From contig JAKALX010000155.1 of NCBI GenBank assembly GCA_021823905.1, positions 1-8,324 on the forward strand: DNA of 8,324 nucleotides, written 5' to 3'. Below are positions 1 to 5,864 of this stretch, in pieces. A model generated the notes under the pieces. That model ran no database searches. It was given only the letters and a program-made list of their open reading frames with translations, and was not told where the DNA came from. The translations under genes were made by a program, and so were the position numbers. Position 1 is the first letter of the stretch; each line of letters opens with the position of its first letter. The stretch is from Chloroflexota bacterium (GTDB lineage: Bacteria; Chloroflexota; Dehalococcoidia; Tepidiformales; Tepidiformaceae).

Positions 1-108
1 TACAAGTTCCAGACTGCAGACTTCACGCCGTTCAAGATAACGTTCACGGCCTGCAACAAGACGGCCTGTCTCTCCAACTCCGCGACCCCGAGATACGTTC
101 CTCAGTGA
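1..108 (+). CDS. C-terminal end of an unidentified protein (partial, possibly DsbD N-domain-like)
   Basis: Frame 1 is open from the window edge to a TGA at 106-108 and gives 35 residues. It ends in a short beta-like stretch (FKITFTACNKTACL) followed by a brief polar tail. The Ala-Cys-x4-Cys-Leu pattern after a hydrophobic strand resembles the cysteine pair near the end of the DsbD/CcdA N-terminal domain (PF11412), where it exchanges disulfides in the periplasm. With so little sequence this is only a resemblance. The stop codon overlaps the GTG of the next gene (GTGA, 105-108), a common sign of translational coupling, which favours this being a real gene end. The third frame is also open here, in phase with the methyltransferase, so an N-terminal extension of that gene cannot be fully excluded. 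Confidence 0.45.
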   Translation, partial: YKFQTADFTPFKITFTACNKTACLSNSATPRYVPQ

Positions 109-1721
109 CGAGCGACGTCGAGCCCAACCCGTACGACGAGGTCCCCTACCTCAGCCTCTCTTTCGGCGAAACGCACCCCGACCGGATCGCCGTCATCGCG
201 AGACTCGCTGGCCTGCAGCCGCCGGAGGTCGAACGTTGCCGCGTGCTGGAGCTCGGCTGCGCGACCGGCGCCAATCTCGCCGCGATGGCGCTCGGCCTGC
301 CCGACGCCGAGTTCGTCGGCGTCGATTACGCCGGGCGGCAGATCGCCGACGGTGAGGAGGCGCTCCGGGCGGTTGGGATCAAGAACGTCCGCCTCGAACA
401 CCGTGACATCCTTGATGTCGACGCGAACTTTGGGGAGTTCGACTACATCATCAGCCATGGGGTCTACTCCTGGGCGCCGGAGCCGGTGCGCGAGAAACTC
501 CTGGATGTGTGCCGCCGCAATCTGGCGCCCAACGGCATCGCCTACGTGAGCTACAACACCTACCCCGGCTGGCACATGCTGGAAGGCCTGCGCGAGATGA
601 TGCTCTGGCACACGCGGGATGTGGCCGATCCGCACGAGCGCGCGGCTGAAGCACGGCGCTTCGCCCATTTCCTGACCGAGGCCCTGTCCCCCGACCGCCA
701 GCGGCGCGGCAGCTTCCTTCATGCCTATGCGGCCCTCCTCGAGAGCAACCGGGAGAACCTCGACAAGCGCGACACGCTGCTTCTGCACGACGAGCTCGCG
801 CCCATCAACCAGCCCGTCTACTTCCACGAGTTTGCCGAGGCAACACGGCGCCACGGCCTCCAGTACCTCGCCGAAACGCCGTTCTCGCTCGTGATGCCGT
901 CGAACCTGCCCAGGCCGGTCGCCGACACGCTCCGCACCATGGCGAGAGATACGATCGACCTGGAGCAGTACATGGACTTCGTCAGGAATCGGACGTTCCG
1001 CCAGTCTCTGCTCTGTCACGAGGACCAGGCGATCCAGCACCAGCTGAAGGCGGGCCCCGAGACCATTGGGAGCTTCTCGGTCGCCACCCAGGCGGAGCCC
1101 GAGGACCCCGCGCTCGACCCGAACGCCGCCGGTGTCGCCCGGTTTCGCGCCGCGGAGGGAGCCACGCTCTCGACCGACCACCCGGTCAGCAAGGCGGCTC
1201 TCCACTACCTGGCGGCGATATCACCCGTGGCGGTCCCGTTCGCCGATCTCCTCGCGGAGGCGTGCCGGCGCGTCTACGGTGTCAACAGCCCGAAGAACGA
1301 TGATCTCGCCGCCGACGCCCGAGTTCTCGCGTCCAACCTGGTGTCTGGTTACTGCTACAGTCGCCACCTGGTGGAATTCCACACCCGTTCGCCGCACTTT
1401 GCGGCCGGAGTGAGCGAGCGGCCCGTCGTCTCACCGCTGGCACGCTACCTTGCCGCGCACGATTACGAGCTGGTGCCGAGTCTCCGCCACGAGCGCGTCG
1501 AATTGGACCCTTTCAGCCGGCAGCTGCTGCCCTACCTTGACGGACAACGCGATCACGAGGCGCTCCTTGGCGTCGTCGCTGACTTCGCCGCCCAACAGCG
1601 CATCACGATCGAGGAGGATGGCCGGCGGGTCGACGACCCACGCCGGTTTCGCGCCATCCTCGCCGCCGAGCTCGAGGCCAATTTGCGCTGGCTTGCGCGG
1701 ATGGCGCTGCTCGTGGCCTGA
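105..1721 (+). CDS. SAM-dependent methyltransferase with methyltransferase regulatory domain (PKMT-like)
   Basis: This 538-residue class I methyltransferase should transfer a methyl group from SAM, probably to a protein side chain. Residues 47-55 are motif I (VLELGCATG). VGVDYA (71-76) carries the acidic ribose-binding Asp74, and FDYIISHGVYSW (112-123) matches motif IV. Residues about 217-307 fit the methyltransferase regulatory domain (PF10119), and about 360-538 look like the winged-helix C-terminal part. This layout is known from the rickettsial lysine methyltransferases PKMT1/2, which modify outer-membrane protein OmpB; the substrate here is unknown. The N-terminal NPYDEVPYLSLSF is typical of the family start, so the GTG at 105 is preferred although its Shine-Dalgarno is weak and the frame stays open upstream. 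It overlaps the preceding gene by 4 bases and is followed by a 101-base gap with a hairpin, so membership in the eCIS operon is doubtful. Confidence 0.85.
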   Translation: MTSDVEPNPYDEVPYLSLSFGETHPDRIAVIARLAGLQPPEVERCRVLELGCATGANLAAMALGLPDAEFVGVDYAGRQIADGEEALRAVGIKNVRLEHRDILDVDANFGEFDYIISHGVYSWAPEPVREKLLDVCRRNLAPNGIAYVSYNTYPGWHMLEGLREMMLWHTRDVADPHERAAEARRFAHFLTEALSPDRQRRGSFLHAYAALLESNRENLDKRDTLLLHDELAPINQPVYFHEFAEATRRHGLQYLAETPFSLVMPSNLPRPVADTLRTMARDTIDLEQYMDFVRNRTFRQSLLCHEDQAIQHQLKAGPETIGSFSVATQAEPEDPALDPNAAGVARFRAAEGATLSTDHPVSKAALHYLAAISPVAVPFADLLAEACRRVYGVNSPKNDDLAADARVLASNLVSGYCYSRHLVEFHTRSPHFAAGVSERPVVSPLARYLAAHDYELVPSLRHERVELDPFSRQLLPYLDGQRDHEALLGVVADFAAQQRITIEEDGRRVDDPRRFRAILAAELEANLRWLARMALLVA

Positions 1722-1790
1722 CGCTTGCCGGAGCGGGCCGCGCGCCAAAAACGACGCCGGGCTCGCTCGGTGTCGTAGACTGCGAAACTG

Positions 1791-1809
1791 CCGGCCGTGA
1801 TGCGGCCGG
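1791..1809 (+). promoter_or_regulatory. GC-only hairpin just before the ATPase ribosome binding site
   Basis: CCGGCCG (1791-1797) and CGGCCGG (1803-1809) form a perfect 7-bp stem with a 5-base loop (TGATG). It sits in the 101-base gap between the methyltransferase and the ATPase, and ends one base before the GGGAG Shine-Dalgarno (1811-1815). No T-run follows, so it does not look like an intrinsic terminator. It could insulate the two genes or affect ribosome access to the ATPase start. CCGGCCG-type words arise easily in GC-rich DNA, so chance is a real alternative. The rest of the gap shows no convincing promoter. Confidence 0.35.
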
Positions 1810-1822
1810 TGGGAGCCAGCCG

Positions 1823-4000
1823 ATGGTCGACATTGTGGCCGGGCGAAGCATTTCTCCACCAAACGGGCCAGCCGCGGGAGTCGGGCTCCGCGAGCCCTCG
1901 ATCGCCCTGGGGACCGCTATCGTCTCGTCGCTGCTAGTCGCCGAAGTCGAGCGCATGCGCGCCTCGGGGATCCCCGTCGGAGAGGACGAGTTCCGCGGCC
2001 TCTACATTTCGGAGTCCGAAGCCGACCGGCTTCTTGGTTCCAAACGCCGAGCCGCGCGGGACAACGGCCTGGCCGAGCAGGACAGCCGGCTCTCCGGCCT
2101 TCGCAACGAACTGGTGGAGCTTGCGGCCTCGGCCGGCGGCCCACTCGGCCGGGTAACGTCGCTGGCGGGCCTGTCTTCGTTCGAGGCCGGCTGCCTGCTG
2201 CTGTGCCTGGCGGCGGAAGAAGACCCGGACATACAGCGCCTCGTCGCCTACGCCCAGGACCACGTCTCGAAGCGGCGTCCCTGCGTCGAGCTGCTCATCC
2301 GCGTCCTCGCCGGTGACGACGCACCGGGCGCCGCACGCGCGTCGTTCGACGCCGACGCCCCGCTGCGGCGGTGGCGATTGGTGGCGCTGTACGACGAGCA
2401 AGGACAGCCGCACACACCGCTCGCCAACCACTCTGTCGCCCTGAACCCACGGATCGCCAGCTACCTCGCCGGCGAAGACGGGCTCGACGAGGCGCTCCGT
2501 CCCTACGCGCGGCTCACGGGCGTGCCCCGCAGCCCGTGTCAGCCGCCGCTGCCGGTTGGCCTTCGCGAGCGCGTCGAGGCGCTCGCCGCCCTGCCCGCCA
2601 CGAGTCTCCAGCCACCAGTCGTGCATCTCGCCGGGCCGGACGCGGCGCGCATTCGCACGGTCGCCAGTGAGCTCGCCGGCGGCGCGGGCTTGGGGCTGCT
2701 CAGCGTGGTGCTGCCCGGCATCGAAGCCGAGGGAGGGCTGGACGCCGTCCTGTCGCTCTGCGAGCGGGAAGCCGCGATCCAGGGTGCGGCACTCCTCCTG
2801 ACAGGGCTCGAACAGCTGAAACGTGAGGACGCCGAACGCCTCCGGGCACGCGTCGGAGCGGGACTTCTGGCGCGCCTCGTGCTCGTTGCGGCGAACGGCA
2901 ACGATGCGTGGCCGGGGCTTTCGATTGCGGTGCCCGGTCTCGAGTTCGATGCTCGCCGCGCCCTCTGGGAAACGCTGCTCGGAGGCGCCCAGGGCGTCGA
3001 CCCCACCGTCCTCGACGACCTTGCTGGCAAGTTCAGGCTCTCAACCCAGGGGATAGAAGACGCCGCGAGCGCCGCGTTCGGCAGCGCGCGCTGGCGCAAC
3101 CCATCCGCTCCGGTCGTCGAGGCCGACGACCTGTACGGAGCCGCGCGGGCCCAATCGATGCCGATCCTCAACGCGCTGGCGCGAAAAGTGGCGCCGCACT
3201 ACCGCTGGGACGACATCGTCCTCCCGCCCGACACGCTCGAACAGCTTCGCGAGATGTGCGGCATGGTGGAGCACCGCCACCTCGTCTATGAAACCTGGGG
3301 CTTCGACCGCAAGCTTGCCCTCGGCAAGGGAGTGATGGCCCTCTTCGCGGGCCCGTCAGGGACGGGAAAGACAATGGCCGCCGACGTCATCGCCGGAGCG
3401 CTGGGGCTCGATCTGTACAAGATCGACCTGTCCGGGGTGGTGAGCAAGTACATCGGCGAGACCGAGAAGAACCTTGGAAGCATCTTCTCGGAAGCAGAGA
3501 GCTCCAACGCCATCCTCTTCTTCGATGAAGCCGACGCCCTGTTCGGCAAGCGATCCGAGGTGAAGGACGCCCACGATCGTTATGCCAATATCGAGACGGC
3601 CTACCTCCTCCAGCGAATGGAGGAGTATTCGGGAGCGGTGATCCTGGCCACGAATCTGAAGATGAACCTCGACGAAGCGTTCAGCCGCCGGCTTCACTTC
3701 GTCATCGACTTCCCTCTTCCCGAAGAAGACGACCGGAGGCGGATCTGGATGTCGATGCTTCCTTCCGATCTTCCCCGCGGCGACGACATCGACTTCGTCT
3801 TCCTGGCGCGCCAGTTCAAGATGACGGGCGGAAACATCCGCAACATCGTCCTCGCCGGCGCCTTCAGCGCGGCGAGCGAAGGCGCGCCCATGGGTATGGC
3901 GCACCTGATCCGGGCCACGCGGCGCGAGTACCAGAAACTCGGCCGGATGGTGACCGAGGCAGAATTCGGCCCCTATGTGGGGCTGCTCCGTGGATCCTGA
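1823..4000 (+). CDS. eCIS-associated AAA+ ATPase (Afp15/Pvc15-like), two ATPase modules
   Basis: This 725-residue protein corresponds to the cytoplasmic AAA+ ATPase of contractile injection particles, needed for proper assembly in Afp/PVC-type systems. Residues about 27-250 form a helical/winged-helix N-terminal region. A first ATPase-like module (about 265-420) keeps the fold signals but has lost the Walker A lysine: GPDAAR at 271-276, a Walker-B-like strand at 322-330 and a sensor-like strand at 354-358. The second module (about 455-720) looks fully active: Walker A GPSGTGKT (510-517), Walker B ILFFDEAD (564-571), sensor 1 VILATN (606-611), Arg622/Arg623 as candidate arginine fingers, and sensor 2 GGNIRN (669-674). 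The ATG at 1823 is chosen because GGGAG (1811-1815) lies 7 bases upstream. It is the first gene of the eCIS block, 68 bases ahead of the DUF4157 gene. The generic CDC48-like second module alone could not separate it from other AAA+ proteins; the neighbours do. Confidence 0.9.
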   Translation: MVDIVAGRSISPPNGPAAGVGLREPSIALGTAIVSSLLVAEVERMRASGIPVGEDEFRGLYISESEADRLLGSKRRAARDNGLAEQDSRLSGLRNELVELAASAGGPLGRVTSLAGLSSFEAGCLLLCLAAEEDPDIQRLVAYAQDHVSKRRPCVELLIRVLAGDDAPGAARASFDADAPLRRWRLVALYDEQGQPHTPLANHSVALNPRIASYLAGEDGLDEALRPYARLTGVPRSPCQPPLPVGLRERVEALAALPATSLQPPVVHLAGPDAARIRTVASELAGGAGLGLLSVVLPGIEAEGGLDAVLSLCEREAAIQGAALLLTGLEQLKREDAERLRARVGAGLLARLVLVAANGNDAWPGLSIAVPGLEFDARRALWETLLGGAQGVDPTVLDDLAGKFRLSTQGIEDAASAAFGSARWRNPSAPVVEADDLYGAARAQSMPILNALARKVAPHYRWDDIVLPPDTLEQLREMCGMVEHRHLVYETWGFDRKLALGKGVMALFAGPSGTGKTMAADVIAGALGLDLYKIDLSGVVSKYIGETEKNLGSIFSEAESSNAILFFDEADALFGKRSEVKDAHDRYANIETAYLLQRMEEYSGAVILATNLKMNLDEAFSRRLHFVIDFPLPEEDDRRRIWMSMLPSDLPRGDDIDFVFLARQFKMTGGNIRNIVLAGAFSAASEGAPMGMAHLIRATRREYQKLGRMVTEAEFGPYVGLLRGS

Positions 4001-4019
4001 ATCCGCCGTTCTTCGAGGG

Positions 4020-4047
4020 TGGAAAACACTCGCAAACGGTCTATTAT
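4020..4047 (+). promoter_or_regulatory. Candidate sigma-70-like promoter before the DUF4157 gene
   Basis: The 68-base gap after the ATPase contains an unusually AT-rich patch for this DNA. TATTAT (4042-4047) matches five of six bases of a -10 box. TGGAAA (4020-4025), 16 bases upstream, matches four of six bases of a -35 box. A transcript starting near 4054 would keep the GAGGTGA Shine-Dalgarno (4058-4064) of the next gene. This would give the eCIS core and structural genes a promoter separate from the ATPase. The match is modest and the host's promoter consensus is unknown. Confidence 0.3.
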
Positions 4048-4068
4048 GGCGGGCGGCGAGGTGACGCC

Positions 4069-4866
4069 ATGCCAGACCTCGATGCCGAACTTCAACGCAG
4101 GGCGGCGGCGGTCCGTCGCCGGGACACGGGGTCCGAGCCTTCCGCGGATCGCAGCCCCGAGCCCCACCCACTGGTGCGGCTGCAGAGCCAGGTGGGGAAC
4201 GCGCAGGTAGCCCGGCTCCTTGCTCAGCGGCAGGAGGCGCCCGAGGAGGAGGAGTTGCAGGCGAAGCACGACCCTGCGCTGCTCCAACGGCAAGGCGTGC
4301 CGGAAGAGGAAGAGGAACTCCAGGCCAAGCATGATCCGGCACTCCTCCAGCGCCAGCTTCCTGAGGAAGAAGAGGTCCAGGCGAAGCACGAACCCGGCTT
4401 CATCTCGCGCCTGGCTGAGCCTGTAATCGGGCTCGAAGGTGGTCCCCTCGGCGATGACCTTGCGGGCCGGATCGACGCTGCGCGGGGGACGGGTTCCGGC
4501 CTGAGCGGGGCCACGAGAAACCAGATGGAACCGGCCTTCGGCGCCGATTTCTCCAGCGTGCGGGTGCACCAGGATCCCGAGTCCGACGCCCTCGCGAGAA
4601 GCATGACGGCCAGGGCCTTCACGACCGGCGCCGACATCTTCCTCCGGCAGGACGTGAATCCAGGTGACACGTCCCTGCTTGCACACGAACTTGCCCACGT
4701 CGTCCAGCAGGACTCCCGTGTGGCTGGCGAGGAGGGCGGCAGCGGCATCAGTGTCCGCCCGGCTGGAGATCCCCTGGAACAGCAGGCCGATTCCGTGGCA
4801 CAGGCGGTGGTTTCGGGCGCTGGAGCCCAGCGTCGGATCGAAGAGGGCCGCCCGTCTCCCGGTTAG
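4069..4866 (+). CDS. DUF4157 / eCIS-core domain protein with HELAH zinc-peptidase motif and acidic repeats
   Basis: This 265-residue protein belongs to the DUF4157 family (PF13699, 'eCIS core'), strongly associated with contractile injection loci and often fused to toxins. The N-terminal VGNAQVARLLAQRQ (42-55) is a recurring motif of such proteins. Residues 56-115 are three tandem acidic repeats. DUF4157 spans about 128-214 (FGADFSSVRVH at 157-167, then HELAHVVQQ at 206-214). His206, Glu207 and His210 match a zincin HExxH site, and Glu237 in LEQQAD may be the third zinc ligand. Only about 50 residues follow the HELAH helix, so no C-terminal toxin is attached; it may be a stand-alone protease, adaptor or cargo-loading factor. 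No signal peptide is seen. GAGGTGA (4058-4064) sits 4 bases before the ATG. The gene lies between the ATPase and the cap protein, 66 bases before the latter. The family is secure; the catalytic role is inferred. Confidence 0.88.
   Translation: MPDLDAELQRRAAAVRRRDTGSEPSADRSPEPHPLVRLQSQVGNAQVARLLAQRQEAPEEEELQAKHDPALLQRQGVPEEEEELQAKHDPALLQRQLPEEEEVQAKHEPGFISRLAEPVIGLEGGPLGDDLAGRIDAARGTGSGLSGATRNQMEPAFGADFSSVRVHQDPESDALARSMTARAFTTGADIFLRQDVNPGDTSLLAHELAHVVQQDSRVAGEEGGSGISVRPAGDPLEQQADSVAQAVVSGAGAQRRIEEGRPSPG
4234..4413 (+). repeat. Three tandem 19-21-residue acidic repeats within the DUF4157 gene
   Basis: Residues 56-75, 76-96 and 97-115 repeat the pattern PEEEE-(L/V)QAKH-(D/E)P followed by a hydrophobic/LQRQ end. 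The first two units share 13 identical residues (LQAKHDPALLQRQ), yet 10 of those 13 codons differ synonymously. The third unit has diverged after QAKHEP. Each unit pairs an acidic run with a basic/Gln end, suggesting a flexible charged linker or docking segment ahead of the metalloprotease-like domain. Confidence 0.85.
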
Positions 4867-4918
4867 CCCGGCCGGGGCGCCGGAAAGCGTCCTGGCCGGC
4901 GGATCCGTTGATGCGTAT

Positions 4919-4926
4919 GGGAGGAA
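4919..4926 (+). promoter_or_regulatory. Shine-Dalgarno fixing the GTG start of the DUF4255 gene
   Basis: GGGAGGAA is a strong anti-16S match, 6 bases before the GTG at 4933. It supports GTG rather than a later in-frame start. Confidence 0.75.
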
Positions 4927-4932
4927 TACGCG

Positions 4933-5751
4933 GTGTTCGATGACGTGGACGAGACCCTGCGCCAGGTGTTGCTCACCGACGTCCCCATCGACCGCAACGA
5001 GGTCGACATTACGTTCGATCGGCCCACGCGCGAATGGTCCAGCCGGCTTTCGAAGCCGACCGTGAACCTGTTTCTATTCGACGTGCGTGAGCGCGTCGAC
5101 TTTCGCGACGACACCTGGCGGGTGAGCCGCAACGCGAACGGCCAGGCGTTGCACGAGCGGCCGCCGCGAAGGGTCGACCTCGCCTACATGATTACGGCAT
5201 GGACGAAGGAGGCCGGCGACGAGCACCGCATACTCGCGGGCGTCCTGTCCTGCATCTATCGGCAGGGCCGGATCGACCCCCAGTTGCTGCAGGGCACGCT
5301 TGCCGGGATCGAGGTGCCGCTGCTCGTACGGTCGATGGCCCCGGATTACCTCGTGAAGCCGGTCGACTACTGGGGCGTGATGGACAACGACCTCCATGCC
5401 TCGCTCACGTGGGTGGCGACCGCTCCCCTCGACGCGTTCCGGCCCTTCACCGGCCCGATGGTGCGGACGCGCGAGCTGCTTGTTGGCCAACTCGACCAGC
5501 CCGGGCGAGATGTTTTCGTTGAAGTCGCCGGCGTCGCACACCGAAAAGGCGATGGCCTGGCGGGCATCGCGGGCGCTCGCGTAACCGTGGCCGGCGCCGG
5601 CCTCGAAGCGCTCACCGACCGCGAGGGCAAGTTCACGTTCCCCCGGCTCGGCCACGGCGACTACACCTGGAACGTGGAAACGCCCGATGGCAAGGCCGTC
5701 ATACGCAAGGTCACGGTTCCGTCCGCTAGCTACGACGTTGAGATCGACTGA
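4933..5751 (+). CDS. DUF4255 cap/tail terminator protein (Afp16/Pvc16-like) with C-terminal beta-sandwich domain
   Basis: This 272-residue protein starts with a DUF4255 (Pvc16 N-terminal, PF14065) domain, about residues 1-190. Recognisable points are the start FDDVDETLRQVL, the strand TVNLFLFDVRER (43-54), RRVDLAYMITAWT (79-91), EHRILAGVL (97-105) and the YWGVMDN segment (146-152). In Afp/PVC particles this protein caps the distal end of the tube-sheath trunk and sets its length. Residues about 194-272 form a second domain with strands separated by GARVTVAGAGLEALTDREGKF-like turns (214-234), typical of carboxypeptidase-regulatory/transthyretin-like beta-sandwiches, which often act as surface or binding modules. 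The GTG start is set by the strong ribosome site at 4919-4926. It lies between the DUF4157 and sheath genes, which fits a trunk-assembly role. The N-domain assignment is firm; the C-domain assignment is by strand pattern. Confidence 0.87.
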   Translation: MFDDVDETLRQVLLTDVPIDRNEVDITFDRPTREWSSRLSKPTVNLFLFDVRERVDFRDDTWRVSRNANGQALHERPPRRVDLAYMITAWTKEAGDEHRILAGVLSCIYRQGRIDPQLLQGTLAGIEVPLLVRSMAPDYLVKPVDYWGVMDNDLHASLTWVATAPLDAFRPFTGPMVRTRELLVGQLDQPGRDVFVEVAGVAHRKGDGLAGIAGARVTVAGAGLEALTDREGKFTFPRLGHGDYTWNVETPDGKAVIRKVTVPSASYDVEID

Positions 5752-5787
5752 GGCCGGCGGAATTACCGGACTTGCCCGAAATTGTGG

Positions 5788-5833
5788 CCCGGGAGCCACC
5801 CAGAACTGCTAGTATTTCGCCGCGGCTCCCGGG
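5788..5833 (+). promoter_or_regulatory. 10-bp perfect inverted repeat upstream of the sheath gene, with a -10-like TAGTAT in its loop
   Basis: CCCGGGAGCC (5788-5797) is the exact reverse complement of GGCTCCCGGG (5824-5833). The match extends two or three more bases (GGCC) if one base is bulged. The 26-base loop is AT-richer and holds TGCTAGTAT (5807-5815), which looks like an extended -10 element; no good -35 box lies at normal distance. The element fills most of the 113-base gap before the sheath gene. It could be an operator flanking a promoter or an mRNA hairpin controlling structural-gene expression. No T-run follows, so simple termination is unlikely. Confidence 0.45.
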
Positions 5834-5852
5834 GCCGCAGTCAGGACTCGCG

Positions 5853-5859
5853 AAGGAGG
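5853..5859 (+). promoter_or_regulatory. Shine-Dalgarno fixing the sheath start
   Basis: AAGGAGG lies 5 bases before the ATG at 5865, a near-ideal site. It rules in this ATG over the upstream in-frame TTG at 5772. Confidence 0.85.
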
Positions 5860-5864
5860 CCACT

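Noticed and set aside
3..104. N-terminal extension of the methyltransferase to the window edge
   Set aside because: The frame is open, but homologues begin near the NPYDE motif and the GTG at 105 overlaps an upstream stop in the usual way. The extra residues do not resemble the family.
102..1205. Long minus-strand open frame (367 codons) opposite the methyltransferase
   Set aside because: It lies antisense to a protein with clear methyltransferase motifs. Its product is rich in Arg, Val, Gly and Leu without a recognisable domain, as expected of shadow frames in GC-rich DNA.
3356..4342. Minus-strand open frame of 328 codons across the ATPase end and the DUF4157 start
   Set aside because: It crosses two well-supported genes and the gap between them, has low-complexity Pro/Arg/Ala composition and matches no known family.
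4234..4413. Repeats as a CRISPR or DNA-level satellite
   Set aside because: The similarity is in the protein; the nucleotide copies are heavily diverged at synonymous sites and there are no spacers.
4868..4899. CCGGCC/GGCCGG pair after the DUF4157 gene as a terminator
   Set aside because: There are only 6 bp of self-complementary GC sequence with a 20-base loop and no T-run. This is easily chance in such DNA.
5772..5864. 31-residue N-terminal extension of the sheath from a TTG
   Set aside because: The sheath family starts at the SYLTPGVYVEE segment. AAGGAGG lies directly before the ATG at 5865, and the extension covers the inverted repeat.
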